From the NCBI RefSeq assembly GCF_041751335.1, contig NZ_JBGSXS010000043.1:1-15349 (forward strand): a DNA stretch of 15,349 nt. Direction: 5' to 3'. The DNA is from Aquiflexum sp041751335. GTDB lineage: Bacteria > Bacteroidota > Bacteroidia > Cytophagales > Cyclobacteriaceae. The notes beneath the pieces were generated by a model, which searched no databases, was not told the origin of the DNA, and was given only the letters and a program-made list of their open reading frames with translations. A program made the position numbers and the translations under genes. Of the stretch, positions 1 through 6,941 are shown piece by piece (the stretch's first letter is position 1; every line of letters starts with the position of its first letter).

Positions 1-2
1 GA

Positions 3-71
3 AATTCAGAGAGGGAGTTTTTGAGTATCATTAAAGTGATTCCAAAAACTGAACATTTTAGAGATTGTTAA
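3..71 (+). CDS. Possible 3' end of an unidentified gene (partial)
   Basis: A reading frame is open from the left edge to a TAA at 69-71, giving 22 residues that include REFLSIIKVIP. The other two plus-strand frames close at once. It is too short to assign to a family and could be chance. The only support is context: an inverted repeat follows at 91-121, as would be expected after a plus-strand gene converging on the OmpA-family gene. Function unknown. Confidence 0.18.
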   Translation, partial: NSEREFLSIIKVIPKTEHFRDC

Positions 72-90
72 GGGGCAGAAAAACAATAGA

Positions 91-121
91 CCTCTCCTTT
101 CGTCGAGGTGACAAGGAGAGG
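91..121 (+). terminator. Inverted repeat, possible terminator of an upstream plus-strand gene
   Basis: CCTCTCCTT at 91-99 is repeated inverted as AAGGAGAGG at 113-121, a perfect 9-bp stem with a 13-base loop. What follows is T-rich (ACTTTCATTTAAT) but not a clean T-run, so its role as an intrinsic terminator is only inferred. The space 122-174 shows nothing else. Confidence 0.3.
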
Positions 122-174
122 ACTTTCATTTAATAATTCCAAGTAATTGAAAAATAACATTCAAATACCATATG

Positions 175-232
175 AATAAAAATAAAAGGGGGGGATAGGT
201 GCAAAGCGCCTATCCCCCCTTTTATTTTTATT
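175..232 (-). terminator. Long bidirectional terminator-like hairpin containing the stop codon of the OmpA-family gene
   Basis: Arms at 175-202 and 206-232 pair over 27 base pairs around an AAA loop (203-205). The only defects are one bulged G in the G-tract (188-194, seven G against six C) and one G-T pair (200/208). The outer part is A/T only, so on either strand a GC-rich stem is followed by a T-rich tail. The stop codon of the minus-strand OmpA-family gene (228-230) lies inside the right arm, so the hairpin starts before translation ends. Confidence 0.8.
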
Positions 233-1073
233 CTATCATTGCAAAAAACTTATCTAAGTCAGGTATCAATACGATCCTTGTTCTTCTATTTTTGGCCATA
301 TTATCTTTGCTATCATTTTCTACCAAAGGAATATAACTTGCTCTTCCTGCAGCAATCAATTTTTCAGGAGCTACATTATATTTTTTCTCCAATATCCTCA
401 CAATGGAAGTTGCTCTCTTCACACTAAGATCCCAATTATCCTGAAGTTCTACAGTCTGTATTGTCCTAGGATCAGTATGTCCTTCGATCATAACCTCCAA
501 AGAAGGTTCAGAATTGATCACTTCTGCCAATCTCTTCAATAGGCCATCAGCATTTCGGGAAACTTGGTAACTTCCAGTATTGAACAGCAACCTGTCTGAA
601 ACATTGATCATTACTACGGTCTTGTCAATATCAATCTGAATATCATCTTCCTGTTCCAACGAACCATCAGAAATTGATTTCTTCATGTTGTAGGAAATGG
701 CTAAGTTGATCGAATCCTCCAACGTTTTTGCTTGAGCCAACAGTTCCTGATCAACATTTGTCAACGTTGCCTTAAGTTTTTCTCTGGTGATGTTGGACAT
801 AGGAGTCTTTCCTTCTAGAGAATATTTGGCATCGCTTTCCGATCTTAAGGAATTGATACGGGCATTGTATTCTTCAACCCTAGCTTCGACTTTCCCCATT
901 TTGTCTTCAAGGATTCTTTTTTCCTCTTCAAGCTTTTCCTTTTCAGTTCTTGTGTCAGCAAGCGTAACTTCTGTTTTAAACAGATCATTCTGTAATTCCA
1001 CGTATTTCTTTTTAGAAACACATGATCCGGCCAAAATAGTAACCGTAATAGTGTAAATAATTATCTTTTTCAT
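228..1073 (-). CDS. OmpA-family peptidoglycan-binding lipoprotein
   Basis: This 281-residue protein probably tethers the outer membrane to the cell wall. The N-terminus is a lipoprotein-like signal: a short basic start, a hydrophobic stretch, then LAGSC with the candidate lipidated Cys at residue 18 (position -3 is Ala rather than the usual Leu, so the lipobox is imperfect). Residues about 22-80 are highly charged with heptad-like spacing, consistent with a coiled coil. Residues about 155-270 form an OmpA C-terminal domain: EGHTD at 197-201, NWDLSVKRA at 213-221, GRASYIP at 243-249 and NRRTRI at 262-267. The Asp of NWDLS and an Arg of NRRTR match the residues that bind diaminopimelate in this family. 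The start is an ATG at 1073 that gives a proper signal peptide. It appears to be a single-gene transcript ending in the hairpin at 175-232. The specific role is unknown. Confidence 0.88.
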   Translation of the reverse strand: MKKIIIYTITVTILAGSCVSKKKYVELQNDLFKTEVTLADTRTEKEKLEEEKRILEDKMGKVEARVEEYNARINSLRSESDAKYSLEGKTPMSNITREKLKATLTNVDQELLAQAKTLEDSINLAISYNMKKSISDGSLEQEDDIQIDIDKTVVMINVSDRLLFNTGSYQVSRNADGLLKRLAEVINSEPSLEVMIEGHTDPRTIQTVELQDNWDLSVKRATSIVRILEKKYNVAPEKLIAAGRASYIPLVENDSKDNMAKNRRTRIVLIPDLDKFFAMIE

Positions 1074-1447
1074 CGTTGGTAAAGTTTATTTCTTCATTAA
1101 TTCCAAAAATGAAGCCATTAAAAACAGAGGTATCTTATTATGCCGTAAAATGGTGAAATTGTCATTATTTAGTTCTAATACACCTGTTAAATCCAATAAA
1201 AATTGAAAAATAAAAATATTTTTCACCTTAAATCCATTAACTCCTGGATCAATAAAAATTAAAGTCCTTTCTGGGGACTGGAATATTATAAATTAATGAA
1301 GGCATGGGTTGTTCCCCATGCCTATTGATTTTTAAAATTTCAAGTTATTGAATCACAATTTGATCTGCTAGTCCTCCCACTTTGTACTTTAAATATAGTT
1401 CTTGGTACAAACCAACTCAACCTTCATCCCTCATTCTTCATCCTTTC
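1074..1447. other. Intergenic region between the OmpA-family gene and pntB
   Basis: No gene is supported in these 374 bases. It should hold the promoter of the OmpA-family gene, but I find no good TAnnTTTG/TTTG pair on the minus strand. A 7-bp inverted repeat (CTTCATT 1092-1098, AATGAAG 1108-1114) sits in the presumed leader, and the hairpin at 1300-1323 is listed separately. The rest is AT-rich and featureless to me. Confidence 0.6.
1300..1323 (-). terminator. Hairpin downstream of pntB, candidate operon terminator
   Basis: AGGCATGGG (1300-1308) pairs perfectly with CCCATGCCT (1315-1323) around a 6-base loop. On the minus strand it is followed by TTCATTAATTTATAAT, T/A-rich but without a strict T-run. 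It lies about 125 bases past the pntB stop and would end the pnt transcript; the distance leaves some doubt. Confidence 0.5.
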
Positions 1448-2848
1448 CTAAACTTCCTTCACCTCTGCCGTCAATTTTTGCAAAGAGTCTTTCGCATCTC
1501 CGAAAAGCATTCTGGTTTTTGGATAGAAGAAGAGTTCGTTTTCAATTCCGGCATAGCCTGCTGCCATTCCTCTTTTGAGGATGATTACATTTTTTGCTAA
1601 ATCCACATCCAAAATCGGCATCCCGTAAATAGGTGAGGAGGGGTCGTTTTTGGCTGCCGGGTTGACCACATCATTTGCACCGATAACAACTACTACATCT
1701 GTATTGGCCAATCTTGGATTAATTTCTTCCATTTCCTGTAACCTTTCATAGGGCACATCTGCCTCAGCCAATAGCACATTCATATGTCCTGGCATACGTC
1801 CTGCCACAGGGTGTATGGCATAACTCACTTCCACACCTTTTTCTTCAAGCAATTGTTCAAGTTCGTGGCAGACGTGTTGGGCTTGGGCTACAGCCAATCC
1901 ATATCCCGGAACAATCACTACGCTATGGGAATAGGAAAGCAATACAGCTGTATCTGAAATGCTAATTTCCCTTACAGTTTGGTCTCCACTTCCTGTTTTG
2001 GCTGCTCCTGAGGCACCTGCTCCAAAAGCACCTAAAAGTACATTGGTCAATGACCGGTTCATGGCCTTACACATTAGAATTGTAAGGATAGTACCTGCTG
2101 AACCTACTAATATACCCCCGGTCAGCATGGCTTTGTTTCCATATAGGAAGCCACCAAAGGCAGCAGCCATACCAGTAAAGGAATTGAGTAAGGAAATCAC
2201 AACGGGCATATCCGCACCACCTATTGGCATCACAAACAGGATTCCATATCCAAGAGCGATGACAAGAAGGATATAAAACAACATTGGATCAGAACCATTA
2301 AACATTTGGAATCCGATCAAAGCAACGATCACAACCAACAAAAACATATTGATTGCTTGATTCATGGGAAGGACCTTGTCTTTGATTTTCCCCTCCAATT
2401 TACCATAGGCAATCATTGATCCGGCAAATGACACAGAGCCGATCAATAGTCCCAAAAGCATAACCAATAATTCTCCGTCAAATCCGGTGACGGTTGCATG
2501 TTGATGATGTTGGAATTCTATAATGGCGATCAAAGCGGCACATGCGCCCCCCATACCATTAAAGAGCGATACCATTTGTGGCATTGAAGTCATTTGTACC
2601 TTTCTCGCCATAACAGTACCGATACCGGTACCCACAGCAAGGCCCAAAAATATCAAGCCGTAATTCAGTCCTTTGCCAGAATCAAATTCCTGATACAAAG
2701 TAATTGTTGCCACTATAGCTATCAACATTCCGGCTGCGGCTATAAGGTTTCCTTTTCTAGCGGTGTCAGGGTGACTGAGCATTTTCAATCCCACAATAAA
2801 TGTGAGTGATGCAATCAGGTAAATGATTTCCAATATATTCAGACTCAT
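1448..2848 (-). CDS. pntB: Proton-translocating NAD(P) transhydrogenase, beta subunit
   Basis: PntB carries most of the proton-conducting membrane domain (dII) and the NADP(H)-binding domain (dIII). With the alpha subunits it uses the proton gradient to drive hydride transfer from NADH to NADP+. Residues about 1-275 form a series of hydrophobic helices. dIII follows, with GYGLAVAQAQ (315-324), HPVAGRMPGHMNVLLAEA (346-363), GANDVVNPAA (390-399) and KRGMAAGYAG (425-434), all classic NADP(H)-site motifs. The length of 466 is normal. In the conserved segment MTSMPQMVSLFN, Asn98 occupies the position of E. coli PntB His91; I recall Asn as common in the split-subunit clade, so this is not a defect. 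Its ATG overlaps the pntAB stop as ATGA (2845-2848), pointing to translational coupling. It is the last gene of the operon. Confidence 0.96.
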   Translation of the reverse strand: MSLNILEIIYLIASLTFIVGLKMLSHPDTARKGNLIAAAGMLIAIVATITLYQEFDSGKGLNYGLIFLGLAVGTGIGTVMARKVQMTSMPQMVSLFNGMGGACAALIAIIEFQHHQHATVTGFDGELLVMLLGLLIGSVSFAGSMIAYGKLEGKIKDKVLPMNQAINMFLLVVIVALIGFQMFNGSDPMLFYILLVIALGYGILFVMPIGGADMPVVISLLNSFTGMAAAFGGFLYGNKAMLTGGILVGSAGTILTILMCKAMNRSLTNVLLGAFGAGASGAAKTGSGDQTVREISISDTAVLLSYSHSVVIVPGYGLAVAQAQHVCHELEQLLEEKGVEVSYAIHPVAGRMPGHMNVLLAEADVPYERLQEMEEINPRLANTDVVVVIGANDVVNPAAKNDPSSPIYGMPILDVDLAKNVIILKRGMAAGYAGIENELFFYPKTRMLFGDAKDSLQKLTAEVKEV

Positions 2849-3162
2849 GATTTTTTAGGTTTTTTCTTGAACATTTCCAACATCCGGTCTGTGACCACAA
2901 AACCGCCTATTACATTGAGCATACCGACCACGACAGCCAAAAATCCAATTGATAGCGCCAAATAATTATCAGGCGAAGCTTGCAACATGACTATGATGGC
3001 TCCTACCACCACCACCCCATGAATGGCATTGGCCCCTGACATCAAGGGGGTATGCAAAATAGCTGGGACATTGGAAATCACTTCCACCCCCAATAAAATG
3101 GCTAAAACCAGGAAATATATCATTTCCATGTTATTGCCTAGGTATTCCAATATTGATTCCAT
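2845..3162 (-). CDS. pntAB: NAD(P) transhydrogenase alpha subunit, membrane part
   Basis: This 105-residue protein is the small membrane part of the alpha subunit, encoded separately from the NAD-binding part, as in Rhodospirillum-type and many Bacteroidota enzymes. It contributes helices to the proton channel together with PntB. Three hydrophobic stretches are visible (about residues 13-33, 45-62 and 68-92), with the family signature NVPAILHTPLMSGANAIHG at 31-49 and a short basic tail of lysines. The ATG at 3162 is two bases after the pntAA stop (3165-3167), and its stop overlaps the pntB start by four bases, so the three genes form a tight operon. Confidence 0.95.
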   Translation of the reverse strand: MESILEYLGNNMEMIYFLVLAILLGVEVISNVPAILHTPLMSGANAIHGVVVVGAIIVMLQASPDNYLALSIGFLAVVVGMLNVIGGFVVTDRMLEMFKKKPKKS

Positions 3163-3164
3163 GA

Positions 3165-4289
3165 TTAAGTGTTTAGCATTTGAACTATTCTGGAATTGAC
3201 GGGCTTTCCATCATGGCAAACACAAGTGCCTGCTACTATGTCATCCTCAAAATTTAGATTTAAGCCGCCGTCTTTTATGATCAGTTTCAAAAAGTTAAGG
3301 TAATTTTTCCCATACATCTTGCTTGCATCCTGGGGCATATTGGCGGCAAGGTTTCCAACTCCAACAATCCTGACACCATTGACCTCTACGGTCTGATCGG
3401 GTTGTGACAAGGCACAATTTCCGCCCGAAGATGCGGCCATGTCGATAATGACCGAACCAGGCTTCATTGCCCTGACTGTTCTTTCTTCCACCAATAGCGG
3501 TGCCTTCCTTCCAGGAATCTGTGCTGTGGTGATGATCACATCAGCCTTCATGGCATGTTCATGGATGGTGTCTTTTTGCTTTTGAAGGTATTCAGCTGAC
3601 TGTTCGACAGCATATCCTCCAGCACCTTTGTCTTCTGTGGCCCCTTCCACATCCACGAATTTGGCTCCCAGCGAAAGGACTTCTTCTTTAGCAGCCTGCC
3701 TGACATCAAACGCAAACACTGCCCCCCCCAACCTTCTGGCTGTGGCGATGGCCTGAAGTCCTGCTACACCTGCACCAAGGATCAATACCCGCGAGGGAGT
3801 AATACTGCCGGCTGCTGTCATAAACATCGGGAAAAATCTGGGGAGCAAGTCAGCAGCCATCAGAACAGCCTTATATCCAGTTACTGTGGCCATGGAAGAA
3901 AGTACATCCATCGCTTGGGCGCGGGTAGTTCTTGGGACAAGTTCCATACTGAATGCCGTCCGTTTTTCCTGAACCAAATAGTTGGTCAGCTCTGGATTAT
4001 ACAACGCATTGAGTTGTCCCATTAGAACCCCAGTGGGTTTCATTTTGGAAATTTCTTGCTGAGAAATTGGCTGAATTCCGAGAATCAAATCGGATTGTTG
4101 TAGAATTTCAGCCCTTGGGTGTATTTCTGCACCGACCTCTTTGTAAAGTTCATCTGATGCATAGGCACTTGCCCCTGCATTGTTTTCCACCCATACCGAA
4201 ACTTTCCAGCTGATCAAAGTTTTCACAGCTTCAGGTAATAATGCTACCCTTGACTCGGTTGAGGGTTCTTTTAAAATCCCTATAATCAT
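3165..4289 (-). CDS. pntAA: NAD(P) transhydrogenase alpha subunit, NAD(H)-binding part
   Basis: This 374-residue soluble subunit (dI) binds NAD(H) and passes hydride to NADP+ on PntB. It starts MIIGILKEPSTESRVALLPE, the hallmark shared with alanine dehydrogenase, its closest relative. The Rossmann motif GAGVAG is at 172-177, with the acidic residue Asp195 in FDVR at the end of the second strand. The RQD loop typical of transhydrogenase dI is present (Arg120, Gln125, Asp128), as is DMAASSGGN at 283-291. These features and the adjacent pntAB and pntB favour transhydrogenase over alanine dehydrogenase. It is the first gene of the operon. Upstream (4290-4553) is AT-rich and must hold the promoter, but I saw no convincing -7/-33 pair. 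Confidence 0.95.
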   Translation of the reverse strand: MIIGILKEPSTESRVALLPEAVKTLISWKVSVWVENNAGASAYASDELYKEVGAEIHPRAEILQQSDLILGIQPISQQEISKMKPTGVLMGQLNALYNPELTNYLVQEKRTAFSMELVPRTTRAQAMDVLSSMATVTGYKAVLMAADLLPRFFPMFMTAAGSITPSRVLILGAGVAGLQAIATARRLGGAVFAFDVRQAAKEEVLSLGAKFVDVEGATEDKGAGGYAVEQSAEYLQKQKDTIHEHAMKADVIITTAQIPGRKAPLLVEERTVRAMKPGSVIIDMAASSGGNCALSQPDQTVEVNGVRIVGVGNLAANMPQDASKMYGKNYLNFLKLIIKDGGLNLNFEDDIVAGTCVCHDGKPVNSRIVQMLNT

Positions 4290-4553
4290 TGCTTTTTAGG
4301 ATAAAGCGAGAAATGTTTTGAATATTTATTTATAGCCCGAAACTATCAAAAAGATTCGAAAATGAAAGTTTTTTTATATGCGTAGCCCAATATTTCGGTT
4401 ATTTATTTTAATTACAGTTTATGTTGGGAGAATGAAAAGAATTTTTCCTAAAATTCAGCAAACGGCATATTTAATAAAACATTTGGGCAAACCCCAACTC
4501 CTATGGGATTCTGGTAGGAATAAGATGGTAGCTTTTGCAATCCAAAAATTCAA

Positions 4554-4949
4554 CTAATATTTGATTACCTTGAGGTTTAGGATTTCTTCCATTGGAATAA
4601 AATCTTTATCATGGTGTAAAAGGGTAATATCATTTTCAATACAAAATGTTCCAATTACCATATCGATGGTCTTTCTTATTGTAATCCCTTCTTTTCTTAA
4701 AATTCTGTAATTATTTGCGGTGGCGACTGCTAAATTTTTGTTGCAGAGCGAAAAATATGCTAATCGTTCAAATACTTCTTTGGCTGTTTCAAAATGTGAA
4801 TCTGATTGAAAACCCTGTAATACTTCCACAACAATTAAATCTCCTGTCGCTATGATTTCTTTACCCAAAAGTTCATAGAGCTTTTCTACATGGGGCTTAT
4901 CCATGCCATTAAAAAAATCTATCCAAACTGACGAATCTGCCAAAATCAT
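4554..4949 (-). CDS. vapC: VapC-type PIN-domain toxin (ribonuclease)
   Basis: This 131-residue protein is the toxin of a type II toxin-antitoxin module. VapC toxins are Mg2+-dependent RNases that typically cut tRNA or rRNA and stop translation. The PIN-domain acidic residues are visible: Asp5 in MILADSSVWIDFF, Glu42 in IVVEVLQG, Asp96 in TIDMVIG and Asp114/Asp116 in HHDKDF, so the active site appears intact. Length and order are normal. The ATG at 4949 overlaps the antitoxin stop as ATGA (4946-4949), which couples toxin to antitoxin translation. The RNA target cannot be deduced from the sequence. Confidence 0.92.
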   Translation of the reverse strand: MILADSSVWIDFFNGMDKPHVEKLYELLGKEIIATGDLIVVEVLQGFQSDSHFETAKEVFERLAYFSLCNKNLAVATANNYRILRKEGITIRKTIDMVIGTFCIENDITLLHHDKDFIPMEEILNLKVIKY

Positions 4950-5140
4950 TTGTCTGAACGCATTTTGTCCAGATCACCTTCCCATTTTAATTTACCCCTT
5001 AGATTTTTAATTTTCTCCTGAAAATTTAAGGAAACGATTAATTTTAAACCTGCTTCGACAGCCGCTTTTTTAGTTTTGAGCCCTGATATTTTCATGGCTT
5101 CCAATAATAAATCGTCATCTATTTCAATATTTGTTCTCAT
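4946..5140 (-). CDS. vapB: VapB-type antitoxin
   Basis: This 64-residue protein neutralises the adjacent VapC and should repress its own operon. It reads MRTNIEIDDDLLLEAMKISG, the usual start of ribbon-helix-helix type VapB antitoxins: one beta strand (TNIEID), then two helices to about residue 38, then a charged tail that would wrap the toxin. The frame is open further upstream to an ATG at 5170, but that would add ten residues not seen in the family and would put the start inside the palindrome at 5141-5171, so 5140 is chosen. There is no clear Shine-Dalgarno sequence. The toxin gene follows with a 4-base overlap. Confidence 0.88.
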   Translation of the reverse strand: MRTNIEIDDDLLLEAMKISGLKTKKAAVEAGLKLIVSLNFQEKIKNLRGKLKWEGDLDKMRSDK

Positions 5141-5171
5141 AATGTGTATCATTTTTATAAATATACACATT
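5141..5171 (-). promoter_or_regulatory. Palindromic operator of the vapBC module
   Basis: AATGTGTAT (5141-5149) and ATACACATT (5163-5171) are a perfect 9-bp inverted repeat with a 13-base spacer, ending immediately before the vapB ATG. On the minus strand TATATTTA, one base off the Bacteroidota -7 element, lies across the upstream half-site and the spacer, so a bound VapB-VapC complex would cover both promoter and start region. Autoregulation is known for this type of module; binding here is inferred. Confidence 0.6.
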
Positions 5172-5238
5172 TAGCCCATATTAAAGCATACTGGCCAAAA
5201 AGATTACTCTTTTTCAAACAACTAAATAGTTTTCAGAC

Positions 5239-6466
5239 CTATTTTAATATCGACTTCTTTACCAAAGTAATGTTGGAATTGCTTACCTCATATCTTTTGC
5301 CAAGAGATTCCCATTCATTTAATGCGGAAATTGTTTGCTTGATGACGTCTTCAATAAGTTTCTTCGATAATTGGGCTTCCAAACCAAGTTTCATCAAATG
5401 GCTAATGCTTGGGTTTTTGCCTTCACCCATTACCATTGTGCTTTGTTCTCCGCAAGGACCACTGGAAAAGGTGAGGTCATAAGCAGGTGCCAGTTTCCAT
5501 TTCCCGGTTTCGTCCATTAAAAAGCTAAAGTTTTTGGCATGGTCATCCCTATTATGGGACAAAACATTAAAGACAGCTAATCGAAACATCTTCTCTACTT
5601 CACGGATATCTTTGGTAATTGCACCAGTTAAATTGATTAAATCCTCATAATCAAGTGAAGGTGCTCTGAAGTCACTATGGAGCAAGCCACTTGCAGTATG
5701 CATGTGCAGCCTTTTGCTTCCTTCCCTGTCAAACCGTTTGACGGAAAAATAACCAGGGCCTCTTTGAGATGGAAATAGATAAACATCAGGTATTTTTACA
5801 CCGGCCGCTTTTGCCATTAATGCATAGACATATTCAATTGCCCCTGCATCATTCCAATCTTGCGAATTTGGGAATTTAACGAGCCATGGCTCAAAGCCCC
5901 TATCAAGAGCCTTAGCCCCAAAAGTGATGTTTTGATGGTCTTCATCTATACCAATCAGGGCCTTTGGTCTTGCCCCTGCTGATGATCCGTTCAATGTCAG
6001 CAATTCATTGATGACTTCTTCCGAGCTTCCATGGATTACTTCTTCTGTTTGTGCGGCCAATAGGTCTAAGTCTACTAATTCCTGAGTGCCAGTCGGACTA
6101 TGATCAGGCTCATAAACCAAAGCACCCATTCCATACAAGCCAACATGAACCAAGCGGTCCAATGCGGAAAGATTTTCAGGAATTATTCCTTGGGATCTTA
6201 CCATACGGACAAAAAGTAAGGGCCCCCAACCATCAGGCAAACTATCGTTAAAGACACCTGCCAATCCCTCAAAAGGACGTCTTTGGCAGTTTGATAATTC
6301 CCCTCTTCACTGGCAATCTAAAAGGAGAAATCTCTAATCCTTTACTTATGAATTATTCGAAATACTCAAAATATATGATTTGGTCTCGGATGGCTAAGCG
6401 CCCGACAGGCTGAATTCCCGACCCGAAATCCAAACCTACCTTTACTTCTGCGACTTGTTGGATCAT
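5239..6466 (-). pseudogene. hipA: HipA-family serine/threonine kinase toxin, disrupted by a stop codon and a frameshift
   Basis: HipA kinases phosphorylate targets such as glutamyl-tRNA synthetase and halt growth. The ancestral start is the ATG at 6464-6466, which overlaps the hipB stop as ATGA. From there the frame reads VGRLAIRD and IYFEY, then meets TAA at 6353-6355 (codon 38), and continues after the stop as FISKGLEISPFRLPVK, clearly HipA N-terminal sequence. Near the C-run at 6300-6303 the frame shifts by one; the rest (RRPFEGLAGVFNDSLPDGWG onward) is open to 5239. Intact, it would have been about 409 residues, the family's normal size. The kinase core is preserved: GSSAGARPK (Ser phospho-loop), LVKF, HNRDDHAKNF (catalytic Asp) and APAYDLTFS (metal-binding Asp). 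Initiation inside the core (TTG at 6264, ATG at 6204) would yield a protein without the N-terminal subdomain, probably not a working toxin. Confidence 0.87.
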
Positions 6467-6771
6467 TTTTTATTTCCCCTTTTTCGGGTTTTGGAACTTT
6501 TATCCTTTAACACCTCATCTATTGATGTGTAATTTAGTAAAGGGGGCTTTAGGATATTCAACATTTCTTCCAATCCCCCTACTACCCACAACAACTTTAA
6601 AAAAGATTCCAATGAAATTATTCCTTTTTGCTCAAACTTTCTCAAAGTAGCCAAAGGAACTCCCGACCTATCAGCCAAACCTTCTTGGGTCAGTTCCATA
6701 ACTAATCGTTTTTCCCTGATGTTGGATGCTATTTTTTGCTGTGCTTTGGTAGGGGATATAAGTGATATCAT
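6463..6771 (-). CDS. hipB: HipB-like HTH (Xre family) antitoxin
   Basis: This 102-residue DNA-binding protein is the antitoxin and autorepressor of the HipBA module. Residues about 12-65 form a Cro/C1-type helix-turn-helix: IASNIREKRLVMELTQEGLA followed by DRSGVPLATLRKFEQKG, the expected recognition-helix segment. The C-terminal 30 residues are basic (KDKSSKTRKRGNKK) and probably flexible. The ATG at 6771 follows palindromic sites directly upstream. Its TGA stop overlaps the original hipA ATG by four bases. With hipA broken it may persist as a stand-alone regulator, which is inference. Confidence 0.88.
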   Translation of the reverse strand: MISLISPTKAQQKIASNIREKRLVMELTQEGLADRSGVPLATLRKFEQKGIISLESFLKLLWVVGGLEEMLNILKPPLLNYTSIDEVLKDKSSKTRKRGNKK

Positions 6772-6775
6772 AGTA

Positions 6776-6819
6776 ATAGTTAACTATAGATTATTAGAAT
6801 TAGTAATACTATAGTATTA
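6776..6819 (-). promoter_or_regulatory. Paired palindromes, candidate HipB operators
   Basis: ATAGTTAACTAT (6776-6787, 12 bp) and TAATACTATAGTATTA (6804-6819, 16 bp) are both perfect palindromes. They share ACTATAG (6783-6789 and 6808-6814), and TAGTAATA recurs at 6771 and 6801, exactly 30 bp (about three helical turns) apart. Position and repetition fit cooperative HipB dimers; HipB binding to several palindromes upstream of its own gene is known from E. coli. Confidence 0.6.
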
Positions 6820-6844
6820 TAAAAGTACAAAAAATTTGATTCAA
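6816..6844 (-). promoter_or_regulatory. Candidate hipB promoter
   Basis: Read on the minus strand, TTGAAT (6839-6844) and TATAAT (6816-6821) are separated by exactly 17 bases, a textbook housekeeping-type promoter. The -10 box overlaps the 16-bp palindrome by four bases, so a repressor there would block it. Bacteroidota usually use TAnnTTTG instead, so in this host the match may be partly chance in AT-rich DNA. Confidence 0.4.
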
Positions 6845-6896
6845 TTTCTAAATATAAATATGGTCCAATCCATCTCCAGATATTGCTAGGTAATTG

Positions 6897-6911
6897 AAAC
6901 CTGACAGGTTT
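6897..6911. repeat. Short palindrome AAACCTGACAGGTTT
   Basis: A 15-base near-perfect palindrome (stem of 6-7 bp around GAC) lies 31 bases past the stop of the minus-strand ATP-grasp gene ending at 6942. This motif resembles small palindromic repeats I recall as scattered between genes in Bacteroidota genomes. It could also act as a weak terminator, but no T-run follows on the minus strand. Only one copy is in this window. Confidence 0.4.
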
Positions 6912-6941
6912 AATCCCTTTTATAAATGAGACAGAATAGGA

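Noticed and set aside
1381..1411. Inverted repeat TTTGTAC/GTACAAA with a 17-base loop after pntB
   Set aside because: Short, AT-rich and long-looped; no T-run; likely chance.
4946..5170. A longer VapB starting at 5170
   Set aside because: It adds MCIFIKMIHI, untypical of the family, and runs through the palindromic operator; MRTNIEID is the usual start.
5239..6264. A complete 341-residue HipA starting at TTG 6264
   Set aside because: HipA-type sequence continues upstream in this and another frame to an ATG at 6466 that overlaps hipB; the TTG start cuts through a conserved block.
6270..6360. Programmed frameshifting or stop read-through in hipA
   Set aside because: No slippery heptamer or downstream structure was recognised, and a stop and a frame change close together fit decay better.
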